A DNA stretch of 64,000 bases from Microvelia longipes (Eukaryota > Arthropoda > Insecta > Hemiptera > Veliidae). The position numbers and the translations under genes were made by a program. Positions 11,644 through 25,440 of this stretch are shown here, one piece after another (position 1 is the first letter of the stretch; every line of letters starts with the position of its first letter). The stretch is from NCBI GenBank assembly GCA_018340805.1, contig JACMZG010001863.1:57728091-57792090 (forward strand). The letters run 5' to 3'. The notes under the pieces were generated by a model, which had not been told where the DNA came from, searched no databases, and saw nothing but the letters and a program-made list of their open reading frames with translations.

Positions 11644-11841
11644 AATAAATAAATGCCCGTTTTAGGGCCTTTCGGCCCATCAGGGTATTCACCCTGCGGG
11701 AACCACCTCAGGTGGGTTGCATCTACTACACTCTAAGAATTAATTAAAGTTGGCGAAATCATTTTAATACAAATACTATTCATAAAATCTTAGAGCATAG
11801 CCCGGGCTGCGAACCCCGGACCTCCGGTGCCGAAATCGAAC
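11644..11841 (-). mobile_element. tRNA-derived SINE, copy 2 (5'-truncated, 13-bp TSD)
   Basis: Over its length this is almost identical to the SINE at 8917-9137, but it lacks the first roughly 20 bases of the head, including the A box. It keeps the B-box-like GGGGTTCGCAGCCC. It is flanked by a perfect 13-bp TSD, GTATTGAGGCATA, at 11631-11643 and 11842-11854. The TSD fixes both ends and shows that the truncation happened at insertion, as in LINE-driven retroposition. High identity between the two copies suggests recent activity. Confidence 0.92.
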
Positions 11842-11854
11842 GTATTGAGGCATA

Positions 11855-12889
11855 TTTCCTCAATATATTTGATACTGATATTCAAATTGTCATTTGGGCG
11901 AGAAAAATTGCCTTAAGTGTTTGGTATGAGGTTTAAGGATACCAATAAACAATAAAACATAAAACTAAATGAACTATTAAGATAATGCGCACAGAGACAG
12001 TTCTCAACACAGAAACATGTTAATTAAATGGTTGACAGTTTCCAAGTGAAGAAGTGCAACTTGTGATATTATGACTTATTTAACTAAAACCTCCATGTAT
12101 ACCTTTGATTGACTCAATCACAATTAATTCGTTTTATCCCCACTTTCATACCCCTCTCCACGAGTTAATGCTAATTTAAACTTCTTTAAGAACGTTAAAA
12201 ACTTTTTTTCTTCTTCTTAATGAAGCTTAATATATTTTTCTAACCATAATTATTTTTTAAGGAAATAAAAAATTGAAGAACTCCAATAGGCTAATAATCT
12301 AATTTTGGGTGTTAAAAGAAATAAACTGGTAATTTGGAAAATGAAGGAGGCTTAAAAACATAAAGTGCTTTTGGCTTACTATTAGAAGAAAGGAAAAATG
12401 CTTCAGTTAAAACAAATTCTGAAGTGCTTTCATAAATCATATCAAAATTTGAAGTCCGTGTTTCATTTTCCTTATACATTTTTTCTCTTAAAGAAAATAA
12501 GTGTTTTTGAAAAAATGATGTATGATGCATAAACATATTACTAAGAAAAGTTTTAGAAAATAAAGTGGGGAAACCTTGTGTGAAGAAAAGTGTTACAGAC
12601 GTGAGCATACTTGTAGCTTCTTTTGCTCTAGGTGAAAAAAAATTGAACTAACAGTATTTCAAGAGAGTATGAGCAAGAGTGAGATCTACTAGAGAGTAAA
12701 AAGTAGTCTAAGTTAGAGAGAAAATAATAAGAACAAGAGCTTGGATGAGAGCCGCTAGTATGCAGAGGTAACATCAATCAAAATAATAAATACGATGTAA
12801 AACATCAAAATGGAATTACTTGTCAGGGCCTTCCTCAGCTAAGTGCATTCAGAACCCAACCCCTCTTGAGAGGCCGTCCTTTACTTATC
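11855..12889. other. Unassigned sequence
   Basis: No supportable gene. The 98-codon minus frame at 12312-12608 is rich in Phe, Ser and Lys and shows no domain. Confidence 0.45.
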
Positions 12890-12902
12890 ATACTATTAAT
12901 TA

Positions 12903-13108
12903 AAAGGTTGTATTTACCGCAAGTTGAAGAAGCAATTGAAGATTCAACTACCATCGATACTTGCTGATGGATATGAATATTCCTGGACCTGTTTCGGCAT
13001 AACGCCATCATCAGCAGGCGGGGCAACACTCTGATGATAGCGTTATGCCGAAACCGGTCCAGGGATATTTATATCCTTCAGCAAGTATCGATAGTAGCCG
13101 ATTCTTCA
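12903..13108. mobile_element. Foldback insertion FB1 (Penelope-like, 13-bp TSD)
   Basis: Inverted arms of about 75 bp (roughly 12935-13008 and 13036-13110) face each other across a short GC-rich loop. A one-sided unpaired tail of about 32 bases (12903-12934) precedes the left arm. ATACTATTAATTA at 12890-12902 matches ATACTAATAATTA at 13109-13121 (12 of 13), which I read as the TSD. At 13031-13060 the plus strand reads CTGATGAT, a small hairpin, then GCCGAAACCGG; the left arm carries the mirror at 12985-13014. Arms, a tail of about 34 bases and a 12-14-bp TSD recur in five other insertions here. Confidence 0.78.
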
Positions 13109-13121
13109 ATACTAATAATTA

Positions 13122-14435
13122 TTAAACTTAATTAACCAACGAATTAAAGTTGGCTTCACAGTATGAATAGCAGGTAACTCTTTGAGCACCAGGTAGCTAT
13201 TTAGTCAAATAATCTGGACCAGGTAACTCAGGTAAGAGAGCTTAATAAAAAGCGAGCTTAACTAATTAAAGGAGAAAGAATACAGTTGAGGCTATATCGG
13301 ACTCCAATGTCCTACGTCGTTGGCTGGTTAGTCGCCATGGGCATACTAACCACACAGTAAAAACTCGTAAGAAGAGACGAGAATTAAGCCCAAAAGGGCA
13401 GTAAGAAGTAGGATAGCTTATGAAGACAGATCCTAGAAGAAGATTACACGCATTGTGCGATGGACATTAAAGGTGACTCTGGAATAATCCAGCCCGTAGA
13501 GACTTGGCTTAATACTGGTCGGGACAAAAACACTGCAAACAAATATTTCCCGAACCACTCAAAATAACTAAGTAAAACTTAATTAAGAACACACAGAATT
13601 CACAACATGGTGACCAAGGGCCGAAGACAAAATGGAAGGCCAAAAAACTGGTGATTTAAAGAAAAAATGCAGTGTTGCCAACAAAGAGAGTAAAGTAAAT
13701 CAATAAGAAGATTTAAACTACTGAAAAGTAACATGATTTGGTTTAATGAGGCCGTGCGTCTTACCTTAAACCCTATCTAAACTAATATGAGAAAGGCACG
13801 AATTACAAAATGAAGGGGCAATTTGTTGTATTTAATCCAATATCTACCAGTAAAAATCACATAGTTGCATTTTATTGTTGGATTCAGGTTTTTTATTCAA
13901 CGATAAGACAATCCATTTTATACTGTATTAATTTATAAGAATATTGTATAGGAGAGAGGAAGTAATAAAATATCCAACTATCAAAAAGATTGGTTGTTTA
14001 GTTAATAAAAACAAATGGACGAAAAAGGATTTTAAACGAAACATAAAGAGGAAATTCGAGATAAGGGTGGAGAAATAGCCGGATCAAAAATAAAACAGGA
14101 AAGTATGAGGTTTGAAAAATAAACATGTGATTCATGTTAGAAGCAAGGTTATAGCGTGCGGGATGCTTGGAGAAAGTTTGATAGGTACCATAACAGGGGG
14201 TTCATGCTTTTCTACTCCTCTACATACAGACAGCTCTTGATGCATTTTTCTTTTCGCCCCAAATAGACAGGATTATCATGCTTTTATTTCCCTTTCTGCT
14301 TTAGACAAGGCATGCACTCTTTTCTCACTTGTTCCCAGTCGAGACAGGTATTTTTACAATTATTTGTTTCTTAAAGAATTATGCTTACATGTTATCCTCT
14401 GGCAAATATCCAGGGTTGGCGGGGATTTCTCCCTA
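13122..14435. other. Unassigned sequence grading into a minisatellite
   Basis: No gene is supported. From about 14200 onward the pyrimidine-rich text already shows very diverged relatives of the 36-bp unit that follows. Confidence 0.45.
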
Positions 14436-15053
14436 TTCCTCATTTGCAGGATTAGCATGTTCTTCTCTCCTCTCCTCATTTGTAGAGTTGATATGCTCTT
14501 CTCTCCTCCTCATGTTTACAGGGTTAGCATACCTTCCTCTTGTCTCCTCGTTTGCATAGTGCATGCTCCTCGTTTGCATGCTGTCTCAGCTCCCCAAATT
14601 TGCAGGATTAGCATGTTATTCCCTCCTTCTCAAAGTATGCATAGTAGGCATGTTCTTCTCTCCTCCCACGTTTGCAGGGTTGGCATGTCCATCTCTCCTC
14701 CCATTGTTTGTATAGTTAGCATGCTGTCTCTGCTCTCCTCATTTGTAGGATTAGCATATTCTTCTTTCCTCCCCTCGTTTGCAGGCTTGGCATGTTCATC
14801 ACTCCTCTTCTTGTCTGAATAGTTAGTACAGTGTCTCTCCTCCCCACGTTTGCTTTATTAGCATGTTCTTCTCTCCTCCCCACATTTGCATGATAAGCAT
14901 GTTCTTTTCTCCTCCCCACGTTTGCTTTATTAGCATGTTCTTCTCTCCTCCCCACATTTTCATGATAAGCATGTTCTTCTCTCCTCCCCACGTTTGCTTT
15001 ATTAGCATGTTCTTCTCTCCTCCCCACATTTGCATGATTAGCATGTTCTTAAC
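14436..15053. repeat. 36-bp minisatellite with graded decay
   Basis: The unit reads GCATGTTCTTCTCTCCTCCC, then CACGTTTGCTTTATTA or CACATTTGCATGATAA. In the last 230 bases the two versions alternate, giving a 72-bp higher-order unit. Units become steadily more diverged toward the left. Because 36 is divisible by three, several frames stay open on both strands with a 12-residue period. These frames are an effect of the repeat and are not genes. Confidence 0.92.
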
Positions 15054-15899
15054 ATTTATCTATATACCAAGTTTCGGCGATTGCTGGAGGTGCTTTAGAA
15101 ATTCGATGAGTGAGTGAGTGTCAAACTGCCCAACTTTTGAGTCATTTTATCTCAACACCTGTGAATGGTAAAGAAATGAAATTCGGTAGAATGGGTCAGC
15201 TCAATAACCACTTTTAGTTAATATTAAAATTTTATATTTTAATGTCCTAAATAAAAAGATATGTGGGAATGAGAATAGCCTTGAGATGCTTCCTGTAAAG
15301 GATGGTACTCAAGTGACCGCTAGACATAATTGGGGCCCCCAAATTTAGTGGAAATAATGGTGCGTATTTTTTTGTAAAATCAATAGAATAAATCTGTGAA
15401 TTTCCTTTGAAAACTTCGGGAAAACATTAAGTAAGTAGTAGTAATGATAATGCTGAAATATTAAAGCATATAAACCTGACGCGAAAATTAATTTTTAAGC
15501 ACGAAAACGCATAATGTTTTCATTATACATATATCTTATTTATTGAATTTGTAACTATACATTCATTCCTCTAATTATTCTTTACTATAATAATATGTTT
15601 ATTTTTTATTACCCTTGATAAGTTTACTTGGTTTATCTTATTATTTCATGACGTTCATCTCGCCTAGGCTGTGTAATTGAATGCATATTATCTTATTGGA
15701 ATGCAAAGGATTTCCTAAAGACAATATTTTCATTCAATTTTCCTGGGAAGCGCGCTCTTTGAGTTCTAATAGGAGGATATGAGATTTCTATTTAATTTTT
15801 ATAAGAATATCATTATTGTTTGACTTTCCCTTACAGGAGTGTTAGTAATGCTTTAAATAAGCACTAACGAAATCTTATTGGTATTTGAAATTGCGAGTG
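15054..15899. other. Unassigned sequence
   Basis: A short (GAGT)n run lies at 15104-15119. Otherwise I see nothing identifiable. Confidence 0.5.
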
Positions 15900-15960
15900 T
15901 TTATTTATTTATTTATTTATGTATAAACTTAACGGACTAAAAGTCCAATTACAATAACAA
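15900..15960 (-). mobile_element. 3' tail of a minus-strand retroposon
   Basis: On the minus strand, GGACTTTTAGTCC (a hairpin) and GTTAAG are followed by (TAAA)n. A stem-loop next to a simple-repeat tail is typical of LINE or SINE 3' ends. The body to the right (15960-16240) is AT-rich and not identifiable. Confidence 0.4.
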
Positions 15961-16246
15961 ATAATTGAAAAATATGTATAAAGGTTACATAACACATAAT
16001 ATTAAAATTTTCTTACATCAAGATTTAAATAAATAACTTATTTAATTTCTTTGGCTATTTATTTATTAAAAGTCAAGGAGTATACATGAACTTGAAGTAG
16101 TTAATAAAAAGAATAAAATACAAGCTTTATATACTCCTATTCCATCATATCAGAAAAATAAGTTTAAGTGTTTAAATTTATGAATATAAATTTAAAGTTA
16201 GGACTTTAATTAACTAATACTAAAATTCAATACTAATTTTGAAATG

Positions 16247-16323
16247 AATATATATATATATATTATATATATATATTAATATATATATATATATATATAT
16301 AATATATATAATATATATATAAT
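16247..16323. repeat. (TA)n tract
   Basis: An interrupted dinucleotide repeat of about 75 bases. Confidence 0.9.
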
Positions 16324-16589
16324 AAGAATAATATTACCATTTAAGAATACAGAGTATCAAATAGGAATAAACTTTAAAATTATAATGGTTATTATCACAA
16401 AAATATAAAAAAATAATAAAAATAAAATTTAAAAAATAAGTTACTAAATGTGACTTAAACAATATTACACATAATATTACAGTATTCCATCATGACCACT
16501 ATCACAACTTCAAGAGAGAGGCTTTATTTTTAAATGAAAAAGAAATATATATTTTGAATATTTAGATCTTGCGGTGATTGATGATTTAT

Positions 16590-16809
16590 CATCTACCTCT
16601 ACGTTGATTATAAATCCGACGTTTTGCATCCTCTATCATTTCACTGTGGGAGGCGTCTTCACGGATCTGAGACATCGTTGACGAAATCTCACTGCTCTAC
16701 AAAACTGAACTGAGACAAGCTTTTTAGAACATTGTGATTTCATCCATGATGTGCTAAATCCCTGAAGATGCCGCTCTCAGTGTGTTTTTGCTAGAGAGCT
16801 GAAACTTGA
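16590..16809. mobile_element. Diverged relative of foldback FB3
   Basis: The left half (ATCCGACGTTTTGCATC, CACTGTGGGAGGCGTCTTC) matches the left arm and loop of the insertion at 26112-26400. On the plus strand, 16761-16809 reads CCTGAAGATGCC, then GCTCTC paired with GAGAGC around a loop, then TGAAACTTG. This is the same CTGA-hairpin-GAAAC layout. No clear TSD remains. Confidence 0.5.
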
Positions 16810-17206
16810 CACAAAAACCAATCTTAAGGTCTAGTCAAGCTATCAGTAAAATAATGTTTTTTTTATTGATAATAATCCAATCGATTTTAAATTCAGTTCA
16901 AGCGTATTCTTTAATACGTATAAGAGGTTACATCTTAATAGGTCTAGTGTATTTACGGCTTTTGTTTAGTCACATGTTGAGCAGCATCAAGTGAGGTCAG
17001 TACCTAGATGGATGATCGCTAGAAAAAAACGGATGTTTTTACTTTGCTTTTAATGCTTTTTAGTATTTTAGCGAATTTCCTTTTACTATCATTGGATTGC
17101 TCCTTAAAGATTTATACTTTGGTCAGATCATTTTGACAATTTGATTTCAGAATTATTTTCGCTTCAACGATTACTTAACGCGGATTTTAACCATCATTAT
17201 CTGATA

Positions 17207-17362
17207 TCAATTAAATTAATGAAGACTTTAGTCCTTATAAAATTTATTGATCCCTGGGCGAAAGCTCTTCAACAATTTATTTTCAATAAATTTTATAAGG
17301 ACTAAAGTCTTCATTAATTTAATTGATATTAAATTTGTAATAGTCCAAAAAGCTCTAAAGTT
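17207..17362. mobile_element. Foldback insertion FB2 (14-bp TSD)
   Basis: Perfect 46-bp arms lie at 17205-17250 and 17283-17328 around a 32-base loop. They are followed by a 34-base unpaired tail (17329-17362). ATCATTATCTGATA occurs at 17193-17206 and 17363-17376, a perfect 14-bp TSD. The layout matches FB1 and FB3-FB6, but the inner CTGA/GAAA motif is not clearly preserved in the loop. Confidence 0.85.
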
Positions 17363-17376
17363 ATCATTATCTGATA

Positions 17377-18292
17377 GTAACATCTTTAATCGCATATTGT
17401 TATAACAACATGTTATAACAATCACAAGCGTTTTAACTAGTATCTTTTTGAATGATAAATTATCTGAAAAAATGACATCAGTGGAACCCTGTAAGAGTAG
17501 TGGTAGTAATAGTTACGAGGAAGGGCTCAGGAAGCGGGCCTTGTTTTGGCCCTCTAAACTACCCAAGATGGAAGACACACTCACACCTTACAAATCTCGC
17601 GTAAAAATAACGTATTACCTCATAAACGCTATTTTCTATTAAAAATTTGACGGAGACTGAAGCCGGGTTAATGTTTGCGTAGTAGGCTTATGGCACATAT
17701 CCTACTATAGGTTGGTACGTGCCGTACCTGACCCCCGACCCTGAAGAGGTAATAGTTGGCTCAGATCTTCTTATATATCTGATAAGATTTCTCAGGTTTG
17801 TCTAATTTTGCTGCAACGTTGACGTTCTTGCATTTTATCTTCAGATAATAAGCAGGATAAAGGACACAAATTGGGAAAAGACAGAACTAATTAGTTGTTT
17901 AGGACAGAGTGGTAAGATATATGACTCATGGTCACAGTCCCTTCGTCTGGCCCTACGTCCTGTCTTGTAGTGGCTGTCCTGCCCTTGTCTCCAGCGCGCT
18001 CTACCTTGAGATCAAACCACCTCTTACTAATTGTAATCTCTCACCTGAACCTGACACTCGAACCCTTGTCTTGTTGTCCTTTCTGATTACTTCTCTACTT
18101 CAACCTTTTGAAGGTTTTTAGCTTTCACTATTTTAATCTTATTCCTTTTTTAGTTTTATTAAATTTGCCCTGGATGCTTTTCCGAAAATGTTGCTGCTTA
18201 TTGCCAGTTAGTGACGTCATAAAAATATTTTCCATATAGCACAATTAGGTATAAAGAGTGGTTTTAGCACCAAGTTTTATGTCTCTAGTTTA
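17377..18292. other. Unassigned sequence
   Basis: A less AT-rich patch at 17690-18120 has no recognisable domain in any frame. I cannot assign it. Confidence 0.4.
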
Positions 18293-18490
18293 AAGTCATT
18301 CACTGAAACGATGATGACAGATACACACTCTCTCATTCGTACAGATAGACAAATTGGTAAATAAATACCGCTCAAGAGGTTTAAAAACATTGAATGGCTT
18401 AATAATTTGAAATCTCTGCTTACGATTTTAACTGCGAACCCAATACTTTTCCTATATAACTATGGTACGTGTAGGAGAAAGCAAAAAAAA
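18293..18490 (+). repeat. Dispersed repeat family A, 3' module
   Basis: ACACACTCTCTC-like text, AAGAGGTTTAAAAACATT, then AATACTTTTCCTATATAAC and GTGTAGGAGAAAG occur in the family order. Confidence 0.5.
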
Positions 18491-19929
18491 TATTTTAAAA
18501 TTCAGCATGAGTAAAGTCTGCTCAAATCAATTCAAATTTCCCCCTTCTAATCTCGTAGAAACTGGAGAAGGGCTCCAGACAATTAATATCCTCTAAAATG
18601 TTATACAAAAGAAAGATTATGTAACTAAAAGGTTAACGTACATTTTGAAGTAAAAAGGTCAAGAAAATCATTGTATTTTCGTTTGAAATAAATTTGAAAT
18701 CCTAGGCTATTCCAAGCAGAGGAAACTTTATAAATTTAGTTAGTTTCTGATAAGTTTAAATAAAATTTAGGAAATTAATAGCATAGAAAACTCAGAGCTT
18801 CTGAAACCTAGGTTGCTTCAATGATATTGTATGACGTCAAGTTATTCACCTTGCCTAACTCGCTTTAGACTGTTTTGGAATCAGATTGTTCAGTCTAGTG
18901 ACTGCTGATTGGCCTGGTATTTTTTTTTACTAGAAATAAAATTAAGAAAAAGGTGTAAAAGATTTCTCTTTTTTACAAATCTTAAGGCCCAGGTTGTGAT
19001 GGAATGGGATCCATGGTTTCTTCAGAATTATCTGTTTGAGGTGTCCTTAGGACGTTGTGGGCGTTAGATAAAACCCACTCTTATGGTTTTTAGGGCCAAA
19101 CATTAAATAGGGTCCATGGTGTGGGTTAACCCTTATGGTTAAATATATGTGCGCGCATCAATGTATAACATTTTAACATAAATTAAAGAGGTTTGTTGGT
19201 AACAATTACCATTAACATAATTACCAAAAACATAAGAAATATTTACCCATAAAACTAACAAGGGTATTAGTGATAGTAACATTTATAGTAATTATGTGAT
19301 CAATTACCTTGCAGATAGGCCATGTTGTTGGGCCCTTTATACTTACTCTGTTGTATAGAAGATATGTATTTCAATAGAACCAAGATAGCCCTAACAGACA
19401 GTACTGCAAGTTTCTATAACTTTAACTAGAAACTTCACGTGTTCAAGACTCAACATAATTACACTAGAATCTTATACTTGAAACTATTGCACTTGAAAAA
19501 AAAAAAACATATTTTCCTAACAACGGTTCTTAACAAATATGATGTCACTTAAGTGATGTGACAAAATCCGTAGATATACGAGCCGTATTAGAATGATTCT
19601 TTCCATTCTTGTACCATAATATGAGAAATTACACTCATTTCAAACTTTTCTGATTTTTGGTGACTTTTTTAAAAAAAACATACACATGTATACCGATAAA
19701 CATTGAACTATTGCTGCTGATAAAAAAACTTACACATTTAAGTCTAATCTACATCTATAAGCTTGTAAATGTAAAATTTAGCAAGTTTGCTAAATAAAAT
19801 TTAGCAAACTGTTTATAATTTTTAGCAAAATGTAAAATTTAGTTTTAAAATGTGTGCTCAGTCATAAAAGACGGTTAAATAAATAACGTCGTACTATAAT
19901 AATTTTTCGGATGACACAACTAGACTTAA
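18491..19929. other. Unassigned sequence with a possible SINE 3' fragment
   Basis: On the minus strand, 19296-19345 reads AAAGGGCCCAACAAC, then ATGGCC, then a TAC/ATC-type simple tail. This matches the 3' end of the SINE at 60061-60626. The rest is AT-rich and unassigned. Confidence 0.35.
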
Positions 19930-20530
19930 ATAGTTATTTATGCAACAAGAGATGAAAGTAAGTTTTACAGCTCAAGTTAAAGTTTCGTCCTAAGGCAGCG
20001 CCAAAGGAGGAAACTTCATTAGCTCACGAGGCCGGTAGGCCGAGGGAGATAAACTAGTTAGCTCCTGAGGCTTGCCGAGGGAGTTAACTAACATTTTGGC
20101 TCCTGAGGCTTGACGAGGGACATAATACGAGAGTTGAAAACTTTAATCCCTTGTTGCATATTAAATTTTATCTACGACTAGAGAACTAATACTAACAACT
20201 ATTAATATATTCTTCAGCTCCTTAATTGTTATTGTGTTAGTTTAGTTTATTCTTACCACGTCAATTACTCTGATGAAGAGAGAATAAAGCCACTATCTTC
20301 ACATTTTTTTATTGTAAGCTGTCAGTAGAATAATGTGTAATACTATATTTGTAATTTAAACATTAGCGTGTGTATATTGTATATTCTACCCGTAGTACCA
20401 ACATGACACCGAAAAAAATCCTAAAAATTTCCTAAAATTCCTAAAAATTTTACTAAAAAATTCTGTCAAGTTGGCAACACTTTCACTTTTCCTCCCTAGG
20501 GAGTAAAAGTACATTTACAGTGTGAGATAA
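19930..20530 (+). mobile_element. Diverged hairpin-studded element, copy 2
   Basis: It begins TAGTTATTTATGCAAC. Repeated hairpins of the type CTCCTGAGGCTTGCCGAGGG follow three to four times, then CATATTAAATTTTATCTACG, and near the right end CCCTAGGGAGTAAAAGT. These blocks appear in the same order as in the copies at 46630 and 59827, but with low identity. Confidence 0.5.
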
Positions 20531-21865
20531 CAAGACTGTATGCAGAACTTACAATACAAGGAGTAGATATAATTGAGTTTCTACCAAGTTTAAACTCTCC
20601 GTAATAAACACACAGGAAAGCTATGATAATATCAGACACTCACACATATATATATATACTGAGGCACACATATTTTAAGGCATCATTACCTTGCAATGTA
20701 AGGACTATCGAGGTTTCATTTTTACCGAGTGTAAAAACAAAACACCCTACAATAAATAATTACCAGGAGAGTATCTGTGACCAACTTAAAGTGCTTGCAT
20801 AATAGTTAACAAAGGCATATACGTTCAAGCATCCTTTAAGAGGAAAACTATTAGGTTTTCCTCATAATTTTCCAAAAGCTAATATTTAGATAGTAATTTG
20901 TAGCTGGAAAGCGTAGGCGGGAGCTAGTATAGTATCCACTTAGTTTCAACATTATGTATTGTATCCTATAGTGTATCTAAATTAATGTATTTTATACCTG
21001 CCTTTGTCATTCCCACTAAAATTTATTTATTATAAAGAATATGAACAGTTACGTATGTCGATAATTTCTTTGAACACTATGTGGTTTTAATATTTTTTTT
21101 AAACATTTTAAAAGAAATCTTTATAAAATTCAACTATATTAGAGTTTTATTTATTATTTAATACTTAATATTTGAGGTAATGATGCATATGCTAAGCTAA
21201 CAGTTTTTATCTTACAATAAATTAACTACAATTATTGTTTTAATCATAGTATGTACGCACGAAATATTTGTAATTTCTCTCTGAAATATTATTTTGTAAC
21301 TTTATTGTTGTTTACATTTAGTTTTCTGTATGACTATTTCATCTATGAGGGCTTTGTAAAAAAATAATTGCACGTATATTTTTTCATTTCTTCATTTACA
21401 CCGTCTGCACTGAGTTCACGAATGGGATTTCACCTAAATTTTTCATGGTATGTGTTTTCAAGACCTCTTAAGTAGTTTTTACCAAGTTGTTTTTCTGAGT
21501 GGGACTTTTGTGTTAGCAAAAATGATGAAATGGATATTTACTGCAGAGAGATATCTCGAGGTGAAATTCATTGTAAAATACTTCCCAAAGTAAAGCAAGA
21601 AAACTTGCTACGAATATAATTTACTTTATGAATATACTTCAGGATTATATTTACTGAACATAACATTCCTTAGGTTATACTGCCAACGGAAAAATTTATT
21701 AGCATGGAAATTACTGCTGACTCAGGTATTTAGGGTGTATTACTATGGTTCATGGTTATACTATACTTCATTACTTTTGATATACATGTCTCTGTAAAAA
21801 CTGTCAAAACCTATTAACACAAACTGTACTAACATATTTCATGCAATGTTTGTTAATTTTATGCG
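20531..21865. other. Unassigned AT-rich sequence
   Basis: A short (TA)n lies at 20648-20660. No coding or RNA gene is visible. Confidence 0.5.
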
Positions 21866-22125
21866 CTAATAGACCAAGAGCCCGGGGTATTTTGTTAATA
21901 AAAAGTGTAATGGCTGGAACCGGTCTCAATTTTTCGTAAATACCTTTCTGAACAAGGACCTACAATTCTGCCGACTCGTATCGGATAGGTGTCCCAGGCA
22001 GAACGCACTTTAGGGGTCAAAGGTTTTGCCAGGGACGCCCATTCGATACGAGTCGGCAGAATTGCAGATCCTTGTTCAGGAAGGTATTTACGAAAAATTG
22101 AACCGGTTCCAGCCATTTCACTTTT
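21866..22125. mobile_element. Palindromic element P, copy 1, left portion
   Basis: Nearly the whole of the palindromic element also found at 59351-59668: the outer end TAGACCAAGAGCCC, then TGTTTTGTTAATAAAAAGTG, then long self-complementary arms with the turn near CGCACTTTAGGGGTC. Its right end is missing here and reappears at 25174-25226, because element X is inserted between. No ORF. Confidence 0.82.
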
Positions 22126-22261
22126 AGCGAATTTCCTTTGGAAATTCGCCTAATGGGATAGGCGTCATGGCGGAATTTGAACCTCGGACCACGACACAAT
22201 CCGTTTCAGAGGTCCCTAATGACGAAAAATAAGTTTCGCGAGACTTTATATATATATATAG

Positions 22262-23826
<1,565 letters not shown>

Positions 23827-24049
23827 TTCTAGACACTTTCTTGTAAACACTCTATCTTTCGAACGGATTAATATTTTTTTAACCAAACTTAGTACAAAAA
23901 TCAACCTTGGAGGACACGAACCCTATTGAAAACCAGGTTTTTGTGACGTCATTAACCCGGTTTTCTGAGTCAGCGAAATTTTCAAAAAACCGGCAAAATT
24001 CAGGGTTAATATTTTTTGCCGCGAAAAAGGTCATTATTTATGTTTTTTG

Positions 24050-24420
24050 AGACGCTAAATCGAATGAAACCGGTCCGAAGTCGATACGACCACTCTAAGT
24101 GACCTAAAAAGTCGAAAAAACCATTGTAAATTACCCAAAACCAAAATTTAGGTCGATAAAAATAAATTTCGAGTAGGGTGTCGTTTTCTATGTAATTTTT
24201 GGGCTGAATCGAATGAAACCGGTCCGAAGTCGATACGACCACTTTAAGTTACCAAAAAGTCGAAAAAACCACAAAAATTATAGAAAACCAAAATTACGGT
24301 CGTTGAAAATTAAATTTCGAGTAGGGTGTCGTTTTCAATGTTTTTTGGGCCTCTGAGTTGAATGCCAGTGGTCCGGAGTCAATACGACCACTCAAACTCA
24401 GGTACCTGGGTTCAATCCTA
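24050..24420. repeat. About 148-bp tandem units in X, copy 1 (about 2.5 units)
   Basis: The anchor AATCGAATGAAACCGGTCC recurs at about 24057 and 24205, with a diverged unit at about 24357. The other X copy has about six or seven units. Confidence 0.85.
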
Positions 24421-24471
24421 GTAATTTTTTAGTTTTTTTTACCTAATATAAGTTTACAAACTAGAAATAAT

Positions 24472-25128
24472 TCTGGCGCGGTGTCCGCATGTCGGGCGAA
24501 TTTCCTTTGGATGCGTGTTTCCGTGCTTTTTACATTATATAAGTTTACAACTACTAAATAAATAATTCCGGCGCGGTGGTCCGCTGTCGGGCGAATTTCA
24601 TTAGAATGCGTGTTTCCGTGCTAAACAACCCATTTCTTGCTTAAGGTTCTGGTTCATGCTTTAGAACCTAAGCAGTTACTCAATTGTCAAGCACTGCTCG
24701 TAACTCATTTTGTCTGTATTTTCCAAAGGAAATGCGCTTAAACCTTTAAAGATAACTGACTAAGCTTAAAGATAAGTAACTAAGCTTTAAACTAGTGCAA
24801 ATAATAGTGCGTACTTCTAATTTTAGAGGCATAGTTTTGTACAACCAACTGGATAATTATGCGCATTTCCTTTGGAAAATACAGACAAAATGAGTTACGA
24901 GCAGTGCTTGACAATTGAGTAACTGCTTAGGTTCTAAAGCATGAACCAGAACCCATAAGCAAGAAATGGGTTGTTTAGCACGGAAACACGCATTCTAAAT
25001 GAAATTCGCCCGACAGCGGACCACCGCGCCGGAATTATTTATTTAGTAGTTGTAAACTTATATATTGTAAAAAGCACGGAAACACGCATCCAAAGGAAAT
25101 TCGCCCGACATGCGGAACACCGCGCCAG
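24472..25128. repeat. Large inverted repeat in X (arms about 265 bp)
   Basis: CTGGCGCGGTGTCCGC near 24473 pairs with GCGGAACACCGCGCCAG near 25115. The arms include CGTGTTTCCGTGCT, AGGTTCTGGTTCATGC and GTAACTCATTTTGTCTG, with mirrors on the right. The loop is roughly 24736-24855. In the other X copy most of the left arm is deleted. Confidence 0.88.
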
Positions 25129-25173
25129 AATTTTTATTAACTTCGGTGGTAAATTTGACATGTAAAGTGCGTT

Positions 25174-25226
25174 CAGCCATTACATTTTTTATTAACAAAA
25201 CACCCCTGGGCTCTTGATCTATTATT
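25174..25226. mobile_element. Palindromic element P, copy 1, right remnant
   Basis: CAGCCATTACATT, then TATTAACAAAACACCCCTGG, then GCTCTTGATCTATTA. This is the right end missing from 21866-22125. Confidence 0.85.
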
Positions 25227-25275
25227 TTGACTTTACGTTAATATGGATAAAATAACATGAGTGTTAGTTCGCACT

Positions 25276-25440
25276 TAGAAATATATTACTAGAGAGGCAT
25301 ATCCCAGCTTGATACATTGACTGACTTGAAGATTTAGAGATATATTACTAGAGGGGCATATCCTATCAAATTACAATGAGAGGCTTAAAGTCATAAAGAT
25401 ATATTACTAGAGGGGCATATCCTACTCAATACATTGAGAG
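25276..25440. repeat. About 60-bp tandem repeat (3 units)
   Basis: Each unit carries ATATATTACTAGAGGGGCAT followed by ATCC and a TACATTGA-like segment. The motif also appears dispersed at about 30775 (plus) and, inverted, at about 25660 and 59700. Confidence 0.85.

Noticed and set aside
14716..15027. 103-residue repetitive minus-strand frame with a 12-residue period
   Set aside because: Product of the 36-bp minisatellite; equally long frames exist on the other strand and in shifted phase.
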